Below, piece by piece: positions 34,649 through 45,557 of a stretch of 64,000 nt of DNA; within the stretch, counting starts at the first letter, position 1, and each line of letters opens with the position of its first letter. The notes beneath the pieces are model-generated. The model ran no database searches, was not told the DNA's origin, and was given only the letters and a program-made list of their open reading frames with translations. Source of the stretch: Planctomycetota bacterium (GTDB lineage: Bacteria > Planctomycetota > UBA1135 > GCA-002686595). The translations under genes and the position numbers were made by a program. The DNA is taken from NCBI GenBank assembly GCA_016220085.1, contig JACRIN010000023.1:1-64000 (forward strand), in the 5' to 3' direction.

Positions 34649-36108
34649 GTGAACCCCACGCGCAAAGTGTGAAACGTGTCGTCCTCCTCGTCGTCGAGAT
34701 CGTAGCCGATCTCACCGCGCAACGACTTGCTCCACGTGCGCGACACCTTGACGAACCATGTGCGCACGTCTTCACGTTCGTTGCTGGAGAGCAAGTCGAA
34801 CTTGTAGAGCGAGTAGTAGGTGCCGAGCGACGCCTGGAGCCCCGACGCGAACGCGCGCGACAGCGACACGCCCCAACCGTTGACTTCACGGCCGTCGGCG
34901 TCCCATGCATCGGCGTCGAGCTCGAGCTCGAGCCCGTGGACGAACAAGTCGTGGAGCGTCGCACCCGCGTACGCGCGATCGTAGTCGCGGTTGAACGTGC
35001 CGATGTCGCCGTCGTCCTCGACGCGGCGCAGATCGAAGCCGCCGCGGAGCGTCGCGCGTTCGCCGAGGCCCTTCTCGAGCGACATCCCGAGCTGATCGTA
35101 GGGGTAGAGGCTCTGGAGCGAGCCGTAGAACGGATCGAGCTCGAGCACCAGGTCCTTCTGCGTCGACAGCAATCGCCGCCACGTCGCGCGCACGACGAAG
35201 TCACGGCGCGCGTCGTTCCACGACGTGCCGAGCTCGACGTCGCGATCCTCGCCTTCGAGGCGCGAGTAACGCCCGTCGAAGCGGAGCTTCTCGCCGACGC
35301 GCTGCCAGAGGCTGAGCCCGAGCAAATCGTCTTCGTGCTGAGAGAGCCGCGTCTCGTCCTCGAGGTGCATCCAGTCGACCCGCGCGCGGCCCTTGGTCCA
35401 CGGCACGCACTCGCCGAACGCGCCGAAGAGCACGTCGCCGGAGCGCGAGGACTCGTAGAGGTGCACCGGAATGCCGCCGTAGAGCCCGAAACGCGCGCGC
35501 TTCTCGCCGCGCTCGGCGGTCGAGACCGCGACGCCGTCGAAGAACGCGAACTCCGGGGTCTCGTAGTCGATCTGACGGCCGATGCGCAGTCGATCGAGGC
35601 CGGTGGTGCGTTCGACGTCGACGTAGGCCTGGTACAGCCACGCGTCGACCGCGCCGTCGAACGTGTCGGCGAGGCTGGTGAACGCGAACTGGTCGGCACG
35701 ATCGCTGCCGCCGTCGAGGTCGGCGGTCAGCACGCCGAACACGTGGCCGGTGACGCGGCTCGTCTTCGAGTCGCCGAAATCGAGCACGAGGCTCTCGCGC
35801 AAGTCGACGTCGTCGGCGTCGTCGCTCGAGCGCGCGATCACGCGCGTCGTGCTGACTCCGTGCACCGCACGGTTCTCGGCGACCGGCGGCCCAACCGGTT
35901 GGTCTGCGCCACCGGACGTCGTCGCAGCGTTCGCAGATACGTCGCTGCTCTGCCGGACCGGAGGCTCGTCGGTCCGCCGCATACCCGCGGGTGGTGAAGC
36001 ACACGCACCGACGGCGCAGAGGATCACGCCTGTCGCGATCCTGCGCACATGCGGCGTCCCCGCGTCGCCCTGACCGCAACTCGATGCTCGAATCGCCCGG
36101 CTCATCAT
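34636..36108 (-). CDS. Outer-membrane beta-barrel (candidate conduit porin)
   Basis: The 490-residue protein starts at ATG 36108, overlapping the preceding stop (ATGA). The N-terminus has a signal with a lipobox-like VILCAVGAC, then about 60 low-complexity residues. From about residue 110 to the end the sequence alternates amphipathic strands (GHVFGVLTADLDGG, LRIGRQIDYETPEF, ARVDWMHLEDETRL, LRGEIGYDLDDEEDD). It finishes HTLRVGFTWRF, with the C-terminal aromatic residue of outer-membrane barrels recognised by the BAM machinery. No CxxC as in MtrB is seen. Overlap with the 13-haem gene and nearby decahaem lipoproteins support a sheath role for transmembrane haem wiring. Confidence 0.78.
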   Translation of the reverse strand: MMSRAIRASSCGQGDAGTPHVRRIATGVILCAVGACASPPAGMRRTDEPPVRQSSDVSANAATTSGGADQPVGPPVAENRAVHGVSTTRVIARSSDDADDVDLRESLVLDFGDSKTSRVTGHVFGVLTADLDGGSDRADQFAFTSLADTFDGAVDAWLYQAYVDVERTTGLDRLRIGRQIDYETPEFAFFDGVAVSTAERGEKRARFGLYGGIPVHLYESSRSGDVLFGAFGECVPWTKGRARVDWMHLEDETRLSQHEDDLLGLSLWQRVGEKLRFDGRYSRLEGEDRDVELGTSWNDARRDFVVRATWRRLLSTQKDLVLELDPFYGSLQSLYPYDQLGMSLEKGLGERATLRGGFDLRRVEDDGDIGTFNRDYDRAYAGATLHDLFVHGLELELDADAWDADGREVNGWGVSLSRAFASGLQASLGTYYSLYKFDLLSSNEREDVRTWFVKVSRTWSKSLRGEIGYDLDDEEDDTFHTLRVGFTWRF

Positions 36109-36926
36109 TCGACAACCTCGGTGAACTCGGGGTTTCGCTCGGCTTGGACGACTCGCGCCCGACTGCTCAACCGCGCAGCCGCGGGATCTCCATCGCGCGC
36201 ATCGAGCGCCACCCGGCACGCCTCGAGCACGGCCGGATCGGTCTCGCTTCGCAATTCGGATTCCAGGGTGACGAGCTCATCACCGGTGCACGCCGCAGCG
36301 AAGGCAGCGGCCGCAGTACGGCGCAGTTCTAGCGGCAGTGCGGGATCGAACCCGATACTCTCCAACGCGGCCCGCGCGGCGGCGTCGCGATCGCTGGCGC
36401 GCACGAGCGTGGCCAGCGCGAAGTACGCCACGGAGTCGCCCGACGCGGAAGCCAGCGGTGAAGACGCGCGCGTTGCGTACTCGAGCCACCGCACCGACTC
36501 CGGTGAGCGCGTGTCGCAAAGGGCGCGCAACAACGCCACTTTCTTGCTGCGCGGCCCGTCCGAATCGAGGACCCCTTGCGCGACGGATTCCAGCGCGCCG
36601 GGAGTCGCACCCTGCGCAACGAACGCTGCGCGCAGCTCGCGTTCCGACGCGGAGTCTACGCGGGGCCGTGCCCCAACGGAGCGTGCGGCCGGCGCGGGTT
36701 CGTCCAAAACGAGAGCAGCAGGCGCCGATGGCACCGCGCGCGCGTCCGGGCCAGGTGCGGCTTCCGGCGCGATGATCTGGCTCGAAACCGCCCGCGGAAG
36801 GGCAGATTGCTCCGCGGGCGGTTCGACCTGGGAGGGACGCGAAACGAAGAGCACGACGGCCCCGACCACGCCTCCGAGAAGGAGTGCGAAGCCCGCAAGG
36901 CGACGGAAGGTCTCCGACATGCTCAT
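36105..36926 (-). CDS. Membrane-anchored helical-repeat protein, copy 2
   Basis: The 273-residue protein begins 28 bases after the decahaem copy 2 gene (ATG 36926; a second ATG at 36920 is possible). One membrane helix (LAGFALLLGGVVGAVVLFV) precedes a Pro/Ala-rich linker and a helical-repeat domain (KKVALLRALCDTRSPESVRW, LRRTAAAAFAAACTGDELVT, LESELRSETDPAVLEACRVA). It shares organisation and sequence patterns with copy 1 (LLRALCDTRSPES versus FLRARLGSRTPGR). Each copy follows its own decahaem gene, so the pair is a duplicated module. The stop overlaps the porin start. Confidence 0.7.
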   Translation of the reverse strand: MSMSETFRRLAGFALLLGGVVGAVVLFVSRPSQVEPPAEQSALPRAVSSQIIAPEAAPGPDARAVPSAPAALVLDEPAPAARSVGARPRVDSASERELRAAFVAQGATPGALESVAQGVLDSDGPRSKKVALLRALCDTRSPESVRWLEYATRASSPLASASGDSVAYFALATLVRASDRDAAARAALESIGFDPALPLELRRTAAAAFAAACTGDELVTLESELRSETDPAVLEACRVALDARDGDPAAARLSSRARVVQAERNPEFTEVVE

Positions 36927-36954
36927 CGTTCGGACCACGTCTTCCGGCCGGGGG

Positions 36955-39900
36955 TCAATAGGACTTGTGCACGCGCTCGACGCTCCACTCGGAGTCCGCG
37001 CCGTGGCACACGGCGCAGGATTCCGCGCCCGCAATCGTCGTCTGTACTTCGATGTGCGCCGAAGCGGCATCGGAGTCGTGGCAGGAACCACACGCGCCGC
37101 GCCAATCGCGCGCCGGAGCGACCGCGGCAGTCGGGTGGTCGCGATCACCGGGTGTCTGCCACGTGTCATTCCCTTCGCCGTGGCAGAGCTCGCAATTGCG
37201 CGCGCCGCCCGGAATCGGGAGCTCGACCTCGTCGTAGTGCACCGGATAGATCGTGCCGAGGAAGATGCCATTGACCGTGTAGCTCGACGCGTTCGCGAGA
37301 TCCTTGCCCATGTGGGCTTTGTGGAGCAGCGTACGGAAATCCATGGTAACGCCGGGGGTCGGGCCCACGTACCACGTCGCGAAGCTGTACTTCGAGCCGT
37401 CTTCCGCACTTGCAGTCGCGTGACACAACATGCAGGTATCCAGGCCACGCCGACCGAAGCCGTGCGAGGCGAGGTCACCGTGGCACCGGTTGCAGTCGTC
37501 GCCCGAGGCGATCAGTGCGCGCGGCTCGATGTCGGTCGCCGCCCCGTACAGGAAGTTCAGCACCGCCGGGTTGGCCATCATGCGGTACGTCGTGTTGTTG
37601 GTGCTGATGTTGCTGAAGGTCTCCAGCGTCGTCAGCGAGCCCGTGGGCGTGACGGTGAAGTCGCGGTTCGCCCACCCACCGACCGAGTAGGTGCCGTCGA
37701 CGAGCGGCAGCCCCTTCCAGTCGCCCCACGTGACGTCGATGTCGTCCGACTCGCCGGTCGCGAACGGGCCGTAGACCGCTTGCAACGCCTCGCCCGCTGC
37801 ATTGTAGAAGCCGAACCGTCCGTCGGTCCGGTAGCTGACGATCACCGGATTGGTCGCAGTGAACTGGCCCCCAACCAGCGTCAGGTCGCTCGCGCCGGAC
37901 GTCGCCAGCGTGTACGCGATGCCCTCCCGCTTCGTGGTCAACGTGCACTCCTGGATCGCGGCACCTACGGCGTGGGCGTAGCGCAGACCCGTCGAGAACC
38001 AAACGCGGTCCTCGTCTCCGAGATCCGCACTCGATTCGTCGTCGGTCGTCTGGATTCGGCCGATCTGGACGTACTCCTCGGTCGCCAAACCGTCGTCGAG
38101 CACGACTCGGTCGCCAACGGCCAGCGCGAGCAAGGAGCTGTCGCAGGCGACGTAGCGACCATACGGCTCGCTCGCGGCGGTCAACGTCGTGGAGCTGCCT
38201 ACGAGCGCAGTGCGCTCGTAGACCACCTGACGACCCCAGTACGACGGCGTATTGCCGAAGTCCAGCACGTCAGCGCCGCCCGTAGCTTCCCCGAGCAGTT
38301 CGAAGCTGACGTCCCGCGGCACGTTGAGCGTGTAGCTCGAGGCCGGCGGAACGACCTCGAAGTAGAACCGATCGCCGTTCGCGAACTGGGTCGCGCCTTG
38401 AGTCAGCGTGAACGTCACACCGTTGTAGCTGACGCTTGCCGTGTTTCCGCTGGCGCCGCCGATGGCTTGCGATACCAAGGCCGCACTGACCGAGCCAACC
38501 ACGTCGAAGGCCGTCGCCGAGTTGAAGACGACGGCGATCGTCTGCGCGACGGCGCCGTTCGCGACCGTCGGAGTCGACGCGGTGCCGGTTCCGGTGAACG
38601 GCGTCGACTTCCGCAGCGAGAAGTCGAACGGATTGACGTTGCCCATCATCCACTGCGGATTCGACGTCGGACCGGCGACGATGAGCTGCAGACGCGTGAG
38701 GCTGTGGATGCCGATGTCCGCGCCGATGTCGTCGGTCACGGAGAACGTGACCTCGATCGGATCGCCAGCTTGGTGGTTGCCGCCGGGGCCGCTGCCGCCG
38801 CCGACGCCGGAGAGGTCGAGGTTTACCCCGGTGTTGAAGTTCGCGTTCAGGTAGGGGTGCAGGTGCGCGTCCTCGACGGCGAGCGAATCGCCGGACTCGG
38901 CGTGGCAGAGCGTGCAGTCGGCGTCGGTCGCCTGAGCCGGCATAGTCTGAAGGTTCGAGGTATACGGATCACCCCACGAGATGTCGTCGTGGCAAGAACC
39001 GCACGCGACGCGCGACGGTTGCTGCTTGTAGAGGTCGCCTTGAGCAGGCGCCGAAAGTGGCCCCGTGCCGTCGGGGTCGCCGTGGCACTTGTCACATGCG
39101 ACCGGACCGGTACGCATGCGGTCTTCCAACTGTTTCTCGGTCAACGACAAGCTCGAGTACCCAATGTCTCGCGGCATCGGCCCGTTGCCGAACGCACCCG
39201 TGTAGTTCACGCCGGTCGCGTCGTAGGTGAACACGGTGTAGGCGCTCGGCATGATCGGGAAGCCGACTTCGGAAAAGTCCGTGATCGCGTCCTGATATCC
39301 CACTAGCTCGTAGGGCGCCGGGGTCGCTGCGTAGTTGCGGGTACCGTCGCTGTTCGTGGCGACGCCGAGCACGGAGGGCAGGTGAGCCCCTGCGTGGATC
39401 TTGTGGATCATCACGCGGAAATCGACCGACACGCCCGGTGTCCCGTTCGCTACGGAGAGGTCGTTCTTGTCCTCGGACCCAGAAGTGTGGCAGAGGAGGC
39501 AGAGCGTTACATCACGGCGCATGTCGCCGTGAGCGCGCAGGTCGACGTGACACTGGTTGCAGGCGTCCTGCGTCACGACCTCGCGCGGCGTCACCGTTCC
39601 GGTGCCGATCTGCAAGTCGAACGTCGCGTTCCCGGCGTCACGGTGCGGTGCGCCGTCGACGGTGTAGCTCCAAACGAAGTAGAGACCGACCGTGTACGTG
39701 CCGTCGAGCAGGTCATCGCCTGTGAGCTCGCCGTCGCTGGCGCCGAACGAAGCCGAGTCGTTGTACGGCGCGAGGTACGTCGCCGGGATCGGAGCCGCGA
39801 ACGTGTAGGTGAAGGAGCCGTCGTCGCGCTCGACCGCGTTCGTGTGGACGTCGCTGACTTCCGGAAGCACGCGCTGGTAGTTGAACGTCGGACCGCTGAG

Positions 39901-40239
39901 AAGCGCGCTGCCGCTGGAGAACTCCGAGAGATCCCACGCCGTCGCGTCGCTCTTCGTCACGGTGAAGTCGACCTTGACCGTGTCGCCGACCTTGAACGAA
40001 CCGCCGGGGCCCGATCCTCCACGCACATCGGTGATCGTGAGCTCGATGGCGGGTAGCTCGTCACCTTGTTCGAGTGCCGTGTTCGTCGACCCGGAGCCGC
40101 CCGGAGGCCCCTGGGGCCCGCGCTCGCCGTCGTCGCCTCCGGAGCACGCCGCGAGCGTGACGGACAGCGCTGCGGCGAGAGAAAGCGCCGCCACTGCCTT
40201 GAATCGTGGGTTGGAAAACGAACGGAGTGCGCACTTCAT
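36955..40239 (-). CDS. OmcA/MtrC-family decahaem outer-membrane lipoprotein, copy 2
   Basis: Starting at ATG 40239, the 1094-residue protein has lipobox VTLAAC, then GERGPQGPPGGSG, a collagen-like stretch. Haem sites CNQCH, CLLCH, CDKCH, CGSCH and CTLCH form the first pentahaem module (residues about 225-450). CNRCH, CMLCH, CELCH, CGSCH and CAVCH form the second (about 910-1090). The intervening beta domain is about 125 residues longer than in copy 1. Shared blocks with copy 1 include SGPTFNYQRVLPEVSDV, VDFRVMIHKIHAGAHLPSVL and GDPDGTGPL.APAQGDL. It is first in the porin-cytochrome operon on this strand. Confidence 0.95.
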   Translation of the reverse strand: MKCALRSFSNPRFKAVAALSLAAALSVTLAACSGGDDGERGPQGPPGGSGSTNTALEQGDELPAIELTITDVRGGSGPGGSFKVGDTVKVDFTVTKSDATAWDLSEFSSGSALLSGPTFNYQRVLPEVSDVHTNAVERDDGSFTYTFAAPIPATYLAPYNDSASFGASDGELTGDDLLDGTYTVGLYFVWSYTVDGAPHRDAGNATFDLQIGTGTVTPREVVTQDACNQCHVDLRAHGDMRRDVTLCLLCHTSGSEDKNDLSVANGTPGVSVDFRVMIHKIHAGAHLPSVLGVATNSDGTRNYAATPAPYELVGYQDAITDFSEVGFPIMPSAYTVFTYDATGVNYTGAFGNGPMPRDIGYSSLSLTEKQLEDRMRTGPVACDKCHGDPDGTGPLSAPAQGDLYKQQPSRVACGSCHDDISWGDPYTSNLQTMPAQATDADCTLCHAESGDSLAVEDAHLHPYLNANFNTGVNLDLSGVGGGSGPGGNHQAGDPIEVTFSVTDDIGADIGIHSLTRLQLIVAGPTSNPQWMMGNVNPFDFSLRKSTPFTGTGTASTPTVANGAVAQTIAVVFNSATAFDVVGSVSAALVSQAIGGASGNTASVSYNGVTFTLTQGATQFANGDRFYFEVVPPASSYTLNVPRDVSFELLGEATGGADVLDFGNTPSYWGRQVVYERTALVGSSTTLTAASEPYGRYVACDSSLLALAVGDRVVLDDGLATEEYVQIGRIQTTDDESSADLGDEDRVWFSTGLRYAHAVGAAIQECTLTTKREGIAYTLATSGASDLTLVGGQFTATNPVIVSYRTDGRFGFYNAAGEALQAVYGPFATGESDDIDVTWGDWKGLPLVDGTYSVGGWANRDFTVTPTGSLTTLETFSNISTNNTTYRMMANPAVLNFLYGAATDIEPRALIASGDDCNRCHGDLASHGFGRRGLDTCMLCHATASAEDGSKYSFATWYVGPTPGVTMDFRTLLHKAHMGKDLANASSYTVNGIFLGTIYPVHYDEVELPIPGGARNCELCHGEGNDTWQTPGDRDHPTAAVAPARDWRGACGSCHDSDAASAHIEVQTTIAGAESCAVCHGADSEWSVERVHKSY

Positions 40240-40528
40240 TGAAGAGGTCCTTGAAAGCCCGGGGAAGACGCCGTCGCCGAGACTGGGTGTCGAAGCAAGG
40301 CGATCTACCACCGTCACCCTACCGGAGACACTACGGATTGCCACGCGGGTAGAATCGAGATACCGCGCGAGCAAGTCACTACGTCCCGCTCCGCACGAGT
40401 CGTCGTCAATGTACGTAGACCCGACGCTCGGACTTGGCACCGCGGCGCGCGCGAACTCCACGCGGAACGCGAGAGCGAGGAACTCTTGCTGCGCGCGAAC
40501 GAGCACTGACGCGCGACGCGCTCGCAGC

Positions 40529-41971
<1,443 letters not shown>

Positions 41972-42153
41972 GGCGTGGAGGCGATCGCGCGCGAGAATCC
42001 CCACCGTCGGGGAAAATGCCCGGATCCGGCGTCTCGCCGGTCGCCTCCAGGCGCCGCGGTCGCAACCGGGCACAGGGTATGCCATCCGATGATCGAGAAC
42101 TCTACGGACTCGTGCCCGTGCGCTGACCGCAATGTCCCCATTAGGTTTGCGAC

Positions 42154-43782
42154 ATGAAGCGCCCTCCCAACGAGCCGTCCCGCGGCCCCTCGCGTCCGAA
42201 CACCCCGAGGCTCGAGACGCTGGGCGCGGTGATCGACGCCGTGGCGTCGGTCGCGGGGCGGGAGCTCGGCGAGGAAGTGCTCTTCCGCGTCGGCCAGAGC
42301 TGGGGCCGCGCCGCCGCGGGCGAGCTCGAACCCGCCGGGCCGTTGGCGCGCAGGCTGGAGCTCGGCGCGGGTCGGCTGAAGGAGCTCGGTCTCGGCACCG
42401 CGGTCCTCGACGACGTCCGCCACGATCCCGGACAGCGCGACTGCCGCGTGCGCGCGCGAATCGTCGACGAGCCCGGTGCAGAATGCTCGGACGCCGCCCG
42501 GCCGGCCGCGCGCGGCTTCTTGACCGGCTTCGTCGCCGCGACGACCGGCCTCGACCTGGTTTCGGCGCCGATCGATCCCGCGCGCCCCGACGCGGGCTTC
42601 GAGATCGTGCCCGCGCACTCGTATCGCCTCGATCAGGAGCCGCCGCCCGCCGCGCCGTCGGGCAGCGCGCGCTTCTTCCTCGGCACGCTCGGCCGCTCGA
42701 TGGGCGACTTCGACCTCTCGCTCGCCGACCTGCTCGAGAACACGTCCGACGCGATCATCCTGCTCGATAACGACAACATGGTCCGTTACTGGAACCGCGG
42801 CGCGGAGCAGATGTTCCAGTTCACCCGCGCGGAGTCGGTCGGCCGCAAGGCGGGCTTCATCCTTCCGCCCGATCTGCTCGCCAACGACGAGCTCGGGTTG
42901 CTCCAGAAGAAGCTCGCCGCCGGCGAGCTCGTCCGCAACTACATCACGCGGCGCATGCGCAAGGACGGCACCGTGCGCTGGGTCAGCCTGACGCGCACGC
43001 TGCTGCACGACAGCCACGGCGCGAGCATCGGCTCCACCGCGCAGCTGCGCGACATCACCGAGCAACGCGAGACCGAGAGCGCGCTCGAACGGGCACGCAT
43101 GCTCGCGATGATCGGCGAGCTCGCCGCGAAGATCGCCCACGCGATCAAGAACCCGCTCGCTGGCATCCATGCGTCGGTGCAGGTGCTCGCGAGCGAGCTC
43201 GCGCCCGACGATCCGCGCCGCGAGGTCTTCGCCGAGGTCGGCGAGGAGATCCACCGCCTCGACGACACCGTGCTCGACCTGCTCCACTTCGCGCGTCCAT
43301 TGCCGCCGCGCACGCAGCCGACCGACCTGCGCACGTTCGTTCAGGACCTGGCCGAGCCGTTGAAGCGCCGCTTCGGTTCGCAGGGCGTGCTGTTCGAGGT
43401 CGCGATCGAGGAAGGGCTCGTCGTCGCGCTCGACGCGCGGATGATGGCCGAGGCGTTCGACAACCTGTTGATCAACGCGGTGCAAGCGCTGTCGGGGCCC
43501 GGCAAGGTGCGCGTCGAGGCGCGCACGATCGGGCGCGGCGTCGAGGTCGACGTCCAGGACAGCGGCCCCGGAATCCCCGCGGCGGACGTCGAGCATATCT
43601 TCGAGCCTTTCGTGACGCAGAAGAGCCGCGGCACCGGCCTCGGCCTGCCGATCGCGCGCAAGAACGTCGAGCTGCACGGCGGCACCCTGGTCGCGCTCCC
43701 TCGAACGCAACCCGGCGCGGTGTTCCGAATGAGCCTGACGCTCGCACGCGACGAGAGGGCGCCGCCGCCGAGCCCGTTCTAG
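42154..43782 (+). CDS. PAS-domain sensor histidine kinase with V4R-like N-terminus
   Basis: The 542-residue protein has an N-terminal region (about residues 20-165) resembling V4R/4-vinyl-reductase ligand-binding domains, with Cys residues in RDCRVRARI and GAECSDAARP. A PAS domain follows (LLENTSDAIILLDNDNMVRY). The HisKA dimerisation motif has its phospho-His in IAHAIKNPLAGIH. N-, G1- and G2-boxes FDNLLINAVQAL, DSGPGIPA and GTGLGLPIARK complete the kinase. No transmembrane segment is visible, so it senses a cytoplasmic signal. It is divergent from the sigma-54 response regulator across 182 bp and is its probable partner; the ligand is unknown. Confidence 0.9.
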   Translation: MKRPPNEPSRGPSRPNTPRLETLGAVIDAVASVAGRELGEEVLFRVGQSWGRAAAGELEPAGPLARRLELGAGRLKELGLGTAVLDDVRHDPGQRDCRVRARIVDEPGAECSDAARPAARGFLTGFVAATTGLDLVSAPIDPARPDAGFEIVPAHSYRLDQEPPPAAPSGSARFFLGTLGRSMGDFDLSLADLLENTSDAIILLDNDNMVRYWNRGAEQMFQFTRAESVGRKAGFILPPDLLANDELGLLQKKLAAGELVRNYITRRMRKDGTVRWVSLTRTLLHDSHGASIGSTAQLRDITEQRETESALERARMLAMIGELAAKIAHAIKNPLAGIHASVQVLASELAPDDPRREVFAEVGEEIHRLDDTVLDLLHFARPLPPRTQPTDLRTFVQDLAEPLKRRFGSQGVLFEVAIEEGLVVALDARMMAEAFDNLLINAVQALSGPGKVRVEARTIGRGVEVDVQDSGPGIPAADVEHIFEPFVTQKSRGTGLGLPIARKNVELHGGTLVALPRTQPGAVFRMSLTLARDERAPPPSPF

Positions 43783-43862
43783 TCCCGCGAGGGCGCCCGC
43801 GCGTTCCGCTCGTTCAGATCGGCGCGCTCGTTCCGCCCTTTCCGCCCTTCCCGCCCGTTTCG

Positions 43863-44115
43863 TCGTGCCGCGCGGGCAGCACGGCCAGCTCGGCCCGCCT
43901 GCGCAGCGCTGCCAACTCGTGCAGGTCGTTCCGTCGGGCAGCTCGGTCAGCTCGGTCAGCTCGGCCCCCGTGCAGCACGGCCAACTCGTGCGGCTCGTTC
44001 CGTCGGACAGCTCGGCCAGCGCGGCCAGCGCGGCCAGCTCGGCCCGCCCGTGCAGCGCGGCCGGCTCGTGCAGCTCGTTCCGTCGGGCAGCTCGTTCCGT
44101 CGGGCAGCTCGGGCG
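43863..44115. repeat. Imperfect minisatellite in a 615-bp intergenic region
   Basis: Units of roughly 60-90 bp share the blocks GTGCAGC(A/G)CGGCC, (A/C)(A/G)CTCGTGC(A/G)G, TCGTTCCGTCGG(G/A)CAGCTCGG and runs of CAGCTCGGTCAGCTCGGTCAG. At least three copies are seen. Reading frames across it are low-complexity Arg/Ala/Gly and I do not accept them as genes. The remaining sequence to 44397 holds the MsrBA leader. Confidence 0.8.
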
Positions 44116-44397
44116 GTTCGGGAAGCTCGCTCCGCACGCGGGCGCCGGCCTCCCCACGGGCGTAAGTCGCGCGTCGCGCCGACCGCGCGCGAGCTTCCGC
44201 CGAGCCGCTCGCGGCCCGCGCGGAATCGGCAGCCCCCGGCCGAATGCGCTCGGTGTAAGGTCGAGCCGAGCTCGAAATCGCCGGCCGAGCCCGGCATCGA
44301 AGCTCGCAGTTGCACGCCGGGGACCGGAGCCCTATGAGCGTGCCTCCCGCGCCGGCGCTCCGCCGCGCGATCGTCGATTCGCCTCCGAGAAGGAACC

Positions 44398-45498
44398 ATG
44401 GAAATGCAGAATTGGATGCCCCTCGCGCTGCTCGCCGCGTTGCTCGCGTGCTCGTGCGCCGTAACCAGCTGCGCGGGCTCGACCGATCCCGCGCCGAAGG
44501 AGCCCGCCGCCGGCTCCGCGAGCTCCAACGCGATCGACAAGAGTGACCTGCGCGCGCGCCTGACGGCGGAGCAGTACGAAGTGACTCAGCAGAACGGGAC
44601 CGAGCGCCCGTTCCGCAACGCGTACTGGGACAACCACGCGCCGGGGATCTACGTCGATGTCGTTTCGGGCGAGGCGCTGTTCTCGTCGCTCGACAAGTTC
44701 GACTCCGGAACCGGCTGGCCGAGCTTCACCCGTCCGCTGAAGCCCGATGCGGTGGTCGAGAAGCGCGACGTGACCCTCGGGATGACGCGCGTCGAAGCGC
44801 GCTCGCGGCGCGCCGACTCGCACCTCGGCCACGTCTTCGACGACGGCCCCGAGCCGACCGGAATGCGCTATTGCATGAACTCGGCGTCGCTGCGCTTCGT
44901 GCCGGCGGATCAGCTCGCGAAGGAAGGCTACGGCGAGTACGCGCCGCTGTTCGGCAAGCAAGCCGCGAGCGCGACGACGTCGACAACCTCGACAACCTCG
45001 ACAACCTCGACAACCGAGACCGCCGTGCTCGCCGGCGGTTGCTTCTGGGGCATGGAGGATTTGCTGCGCAAGATCCCCGGCGTGCTCGAGACCGAGGTCG
45101 GCTACACCGGCGGCGCGCTCGAGAACCCGACCTACGACGACACGCACGACAGCAAGAGCGGCCACGCCGAAGCGGTGCGCGTCGTCTTCGATCCGGCGAA
45201 GCTCGCGTACGCGGACTTGCTCGAGCACTGGTTCTTCCGCATGCACGATCCGACGACGCTGAATCGCCAGGGCAACGACCGCGGCACGCAGTACCGCTCC
45301 GCGCTCTTCTTCGCCGACGCCGAGCAGAAGCGCATCGCCGAGGAAGTGATCCGCAAGGTCGCAGCGTCGGGCAAGTGGAAGAACCCGATCGTCACGACGC
45401 TCGAGCCCGCCGCCAAGTTCTGGCCCGCCGAGGACTACCACCAGGACTACCTGGTCAACAACCCGCGCGGCTACACCTGCCACTTCCTGCGCGACTGA
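44398..45498 (+). CDS. msrBA: Methionine sulfoxide reductase, MsrB-MsrA fusion lipoprotein
   Basis: The 366-residue protein starts at ATG 44398 behind AGAAGGA. It is exported; the hydrophobic start [15 protein letters not shown] contains lipobox-like cysteines. MsrB comes first (residues about 50-170), with GTGWPSF, SHLGHVF and catalytic Cys in [12 protein letters not shown]; the zinc-binding CxxC pairs are absent. A (TST)n linker is encoded by four tandem TCGACAACC units at 44980-45015. MsrA then follows with GGCFWGMED as its nucleophile motif and a C-terminal [12 protein letters not shown]. It repairs R- and S-methionine sulfoxide in extracytoplasmic proteins, useful where redox proteins create oxidants. 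Confidence 0.95.
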   Translation: MEMQNWMPLALLAALLACSCAVTSCAGSTDPAPKEPAAGSASSNAIDKSDLRARLTAEQYEVTQQNGTERPFRNAYWDNHAPGIYVDVVSGEALFSSLDKFDSGTGWPSFTRPLKPDAVVEKRDVTLGMTRVEARSRRADSHLGHVFDDGPEPTGMRYCMNSASLRFVPADQLAKEGYGEYAPLFGKQAASATTSTTSTTSTTSTTETAVLAGGCFWGMEDLLRKIPGVLETEVGYTGGALENPTYDDTHDSKSGHAEAVRVVFDPAKLAYADLLEHWFFRMHDPTTLNRQGNDRGTQYRSALFFADAEQKRIAEEVIRKVAASGKWKNPIVTTLEPAAKFWPAEDYHQDYLVNNPRGYTCHFLRD

Positions 45499-45517
45499 CG
45501 CGCGAGCTCCCTTCGCC

Positions 45518-45557
45518 GCGCCGAGCGCGGAGCCTCCAAACGCTCCCCGCTCGGCGC
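45518..45557 (+). terminator. Hairpin after msrBA
   Basis: GCGCCGAGCG pairs perfectly with CGCTCGGCGC across a 20-base loop that itself can fold (GGAG...CTCC). No clear U-tract follows. Confidence 0.5.

Noticed and set aside
34636-36108. Naming the barrel MtrB or PioB
   Set aside because: The N-terminal CxxC and the family's typical length are missing; only the role is inferred.
40240-40528. Sigma-54 promoter upstream of the decahaem operon
   Set aside because: I looked for TGGCAC-N5-TTGC on the minus strand and found no acceptable match; weak sites cannot be excluded by eye.
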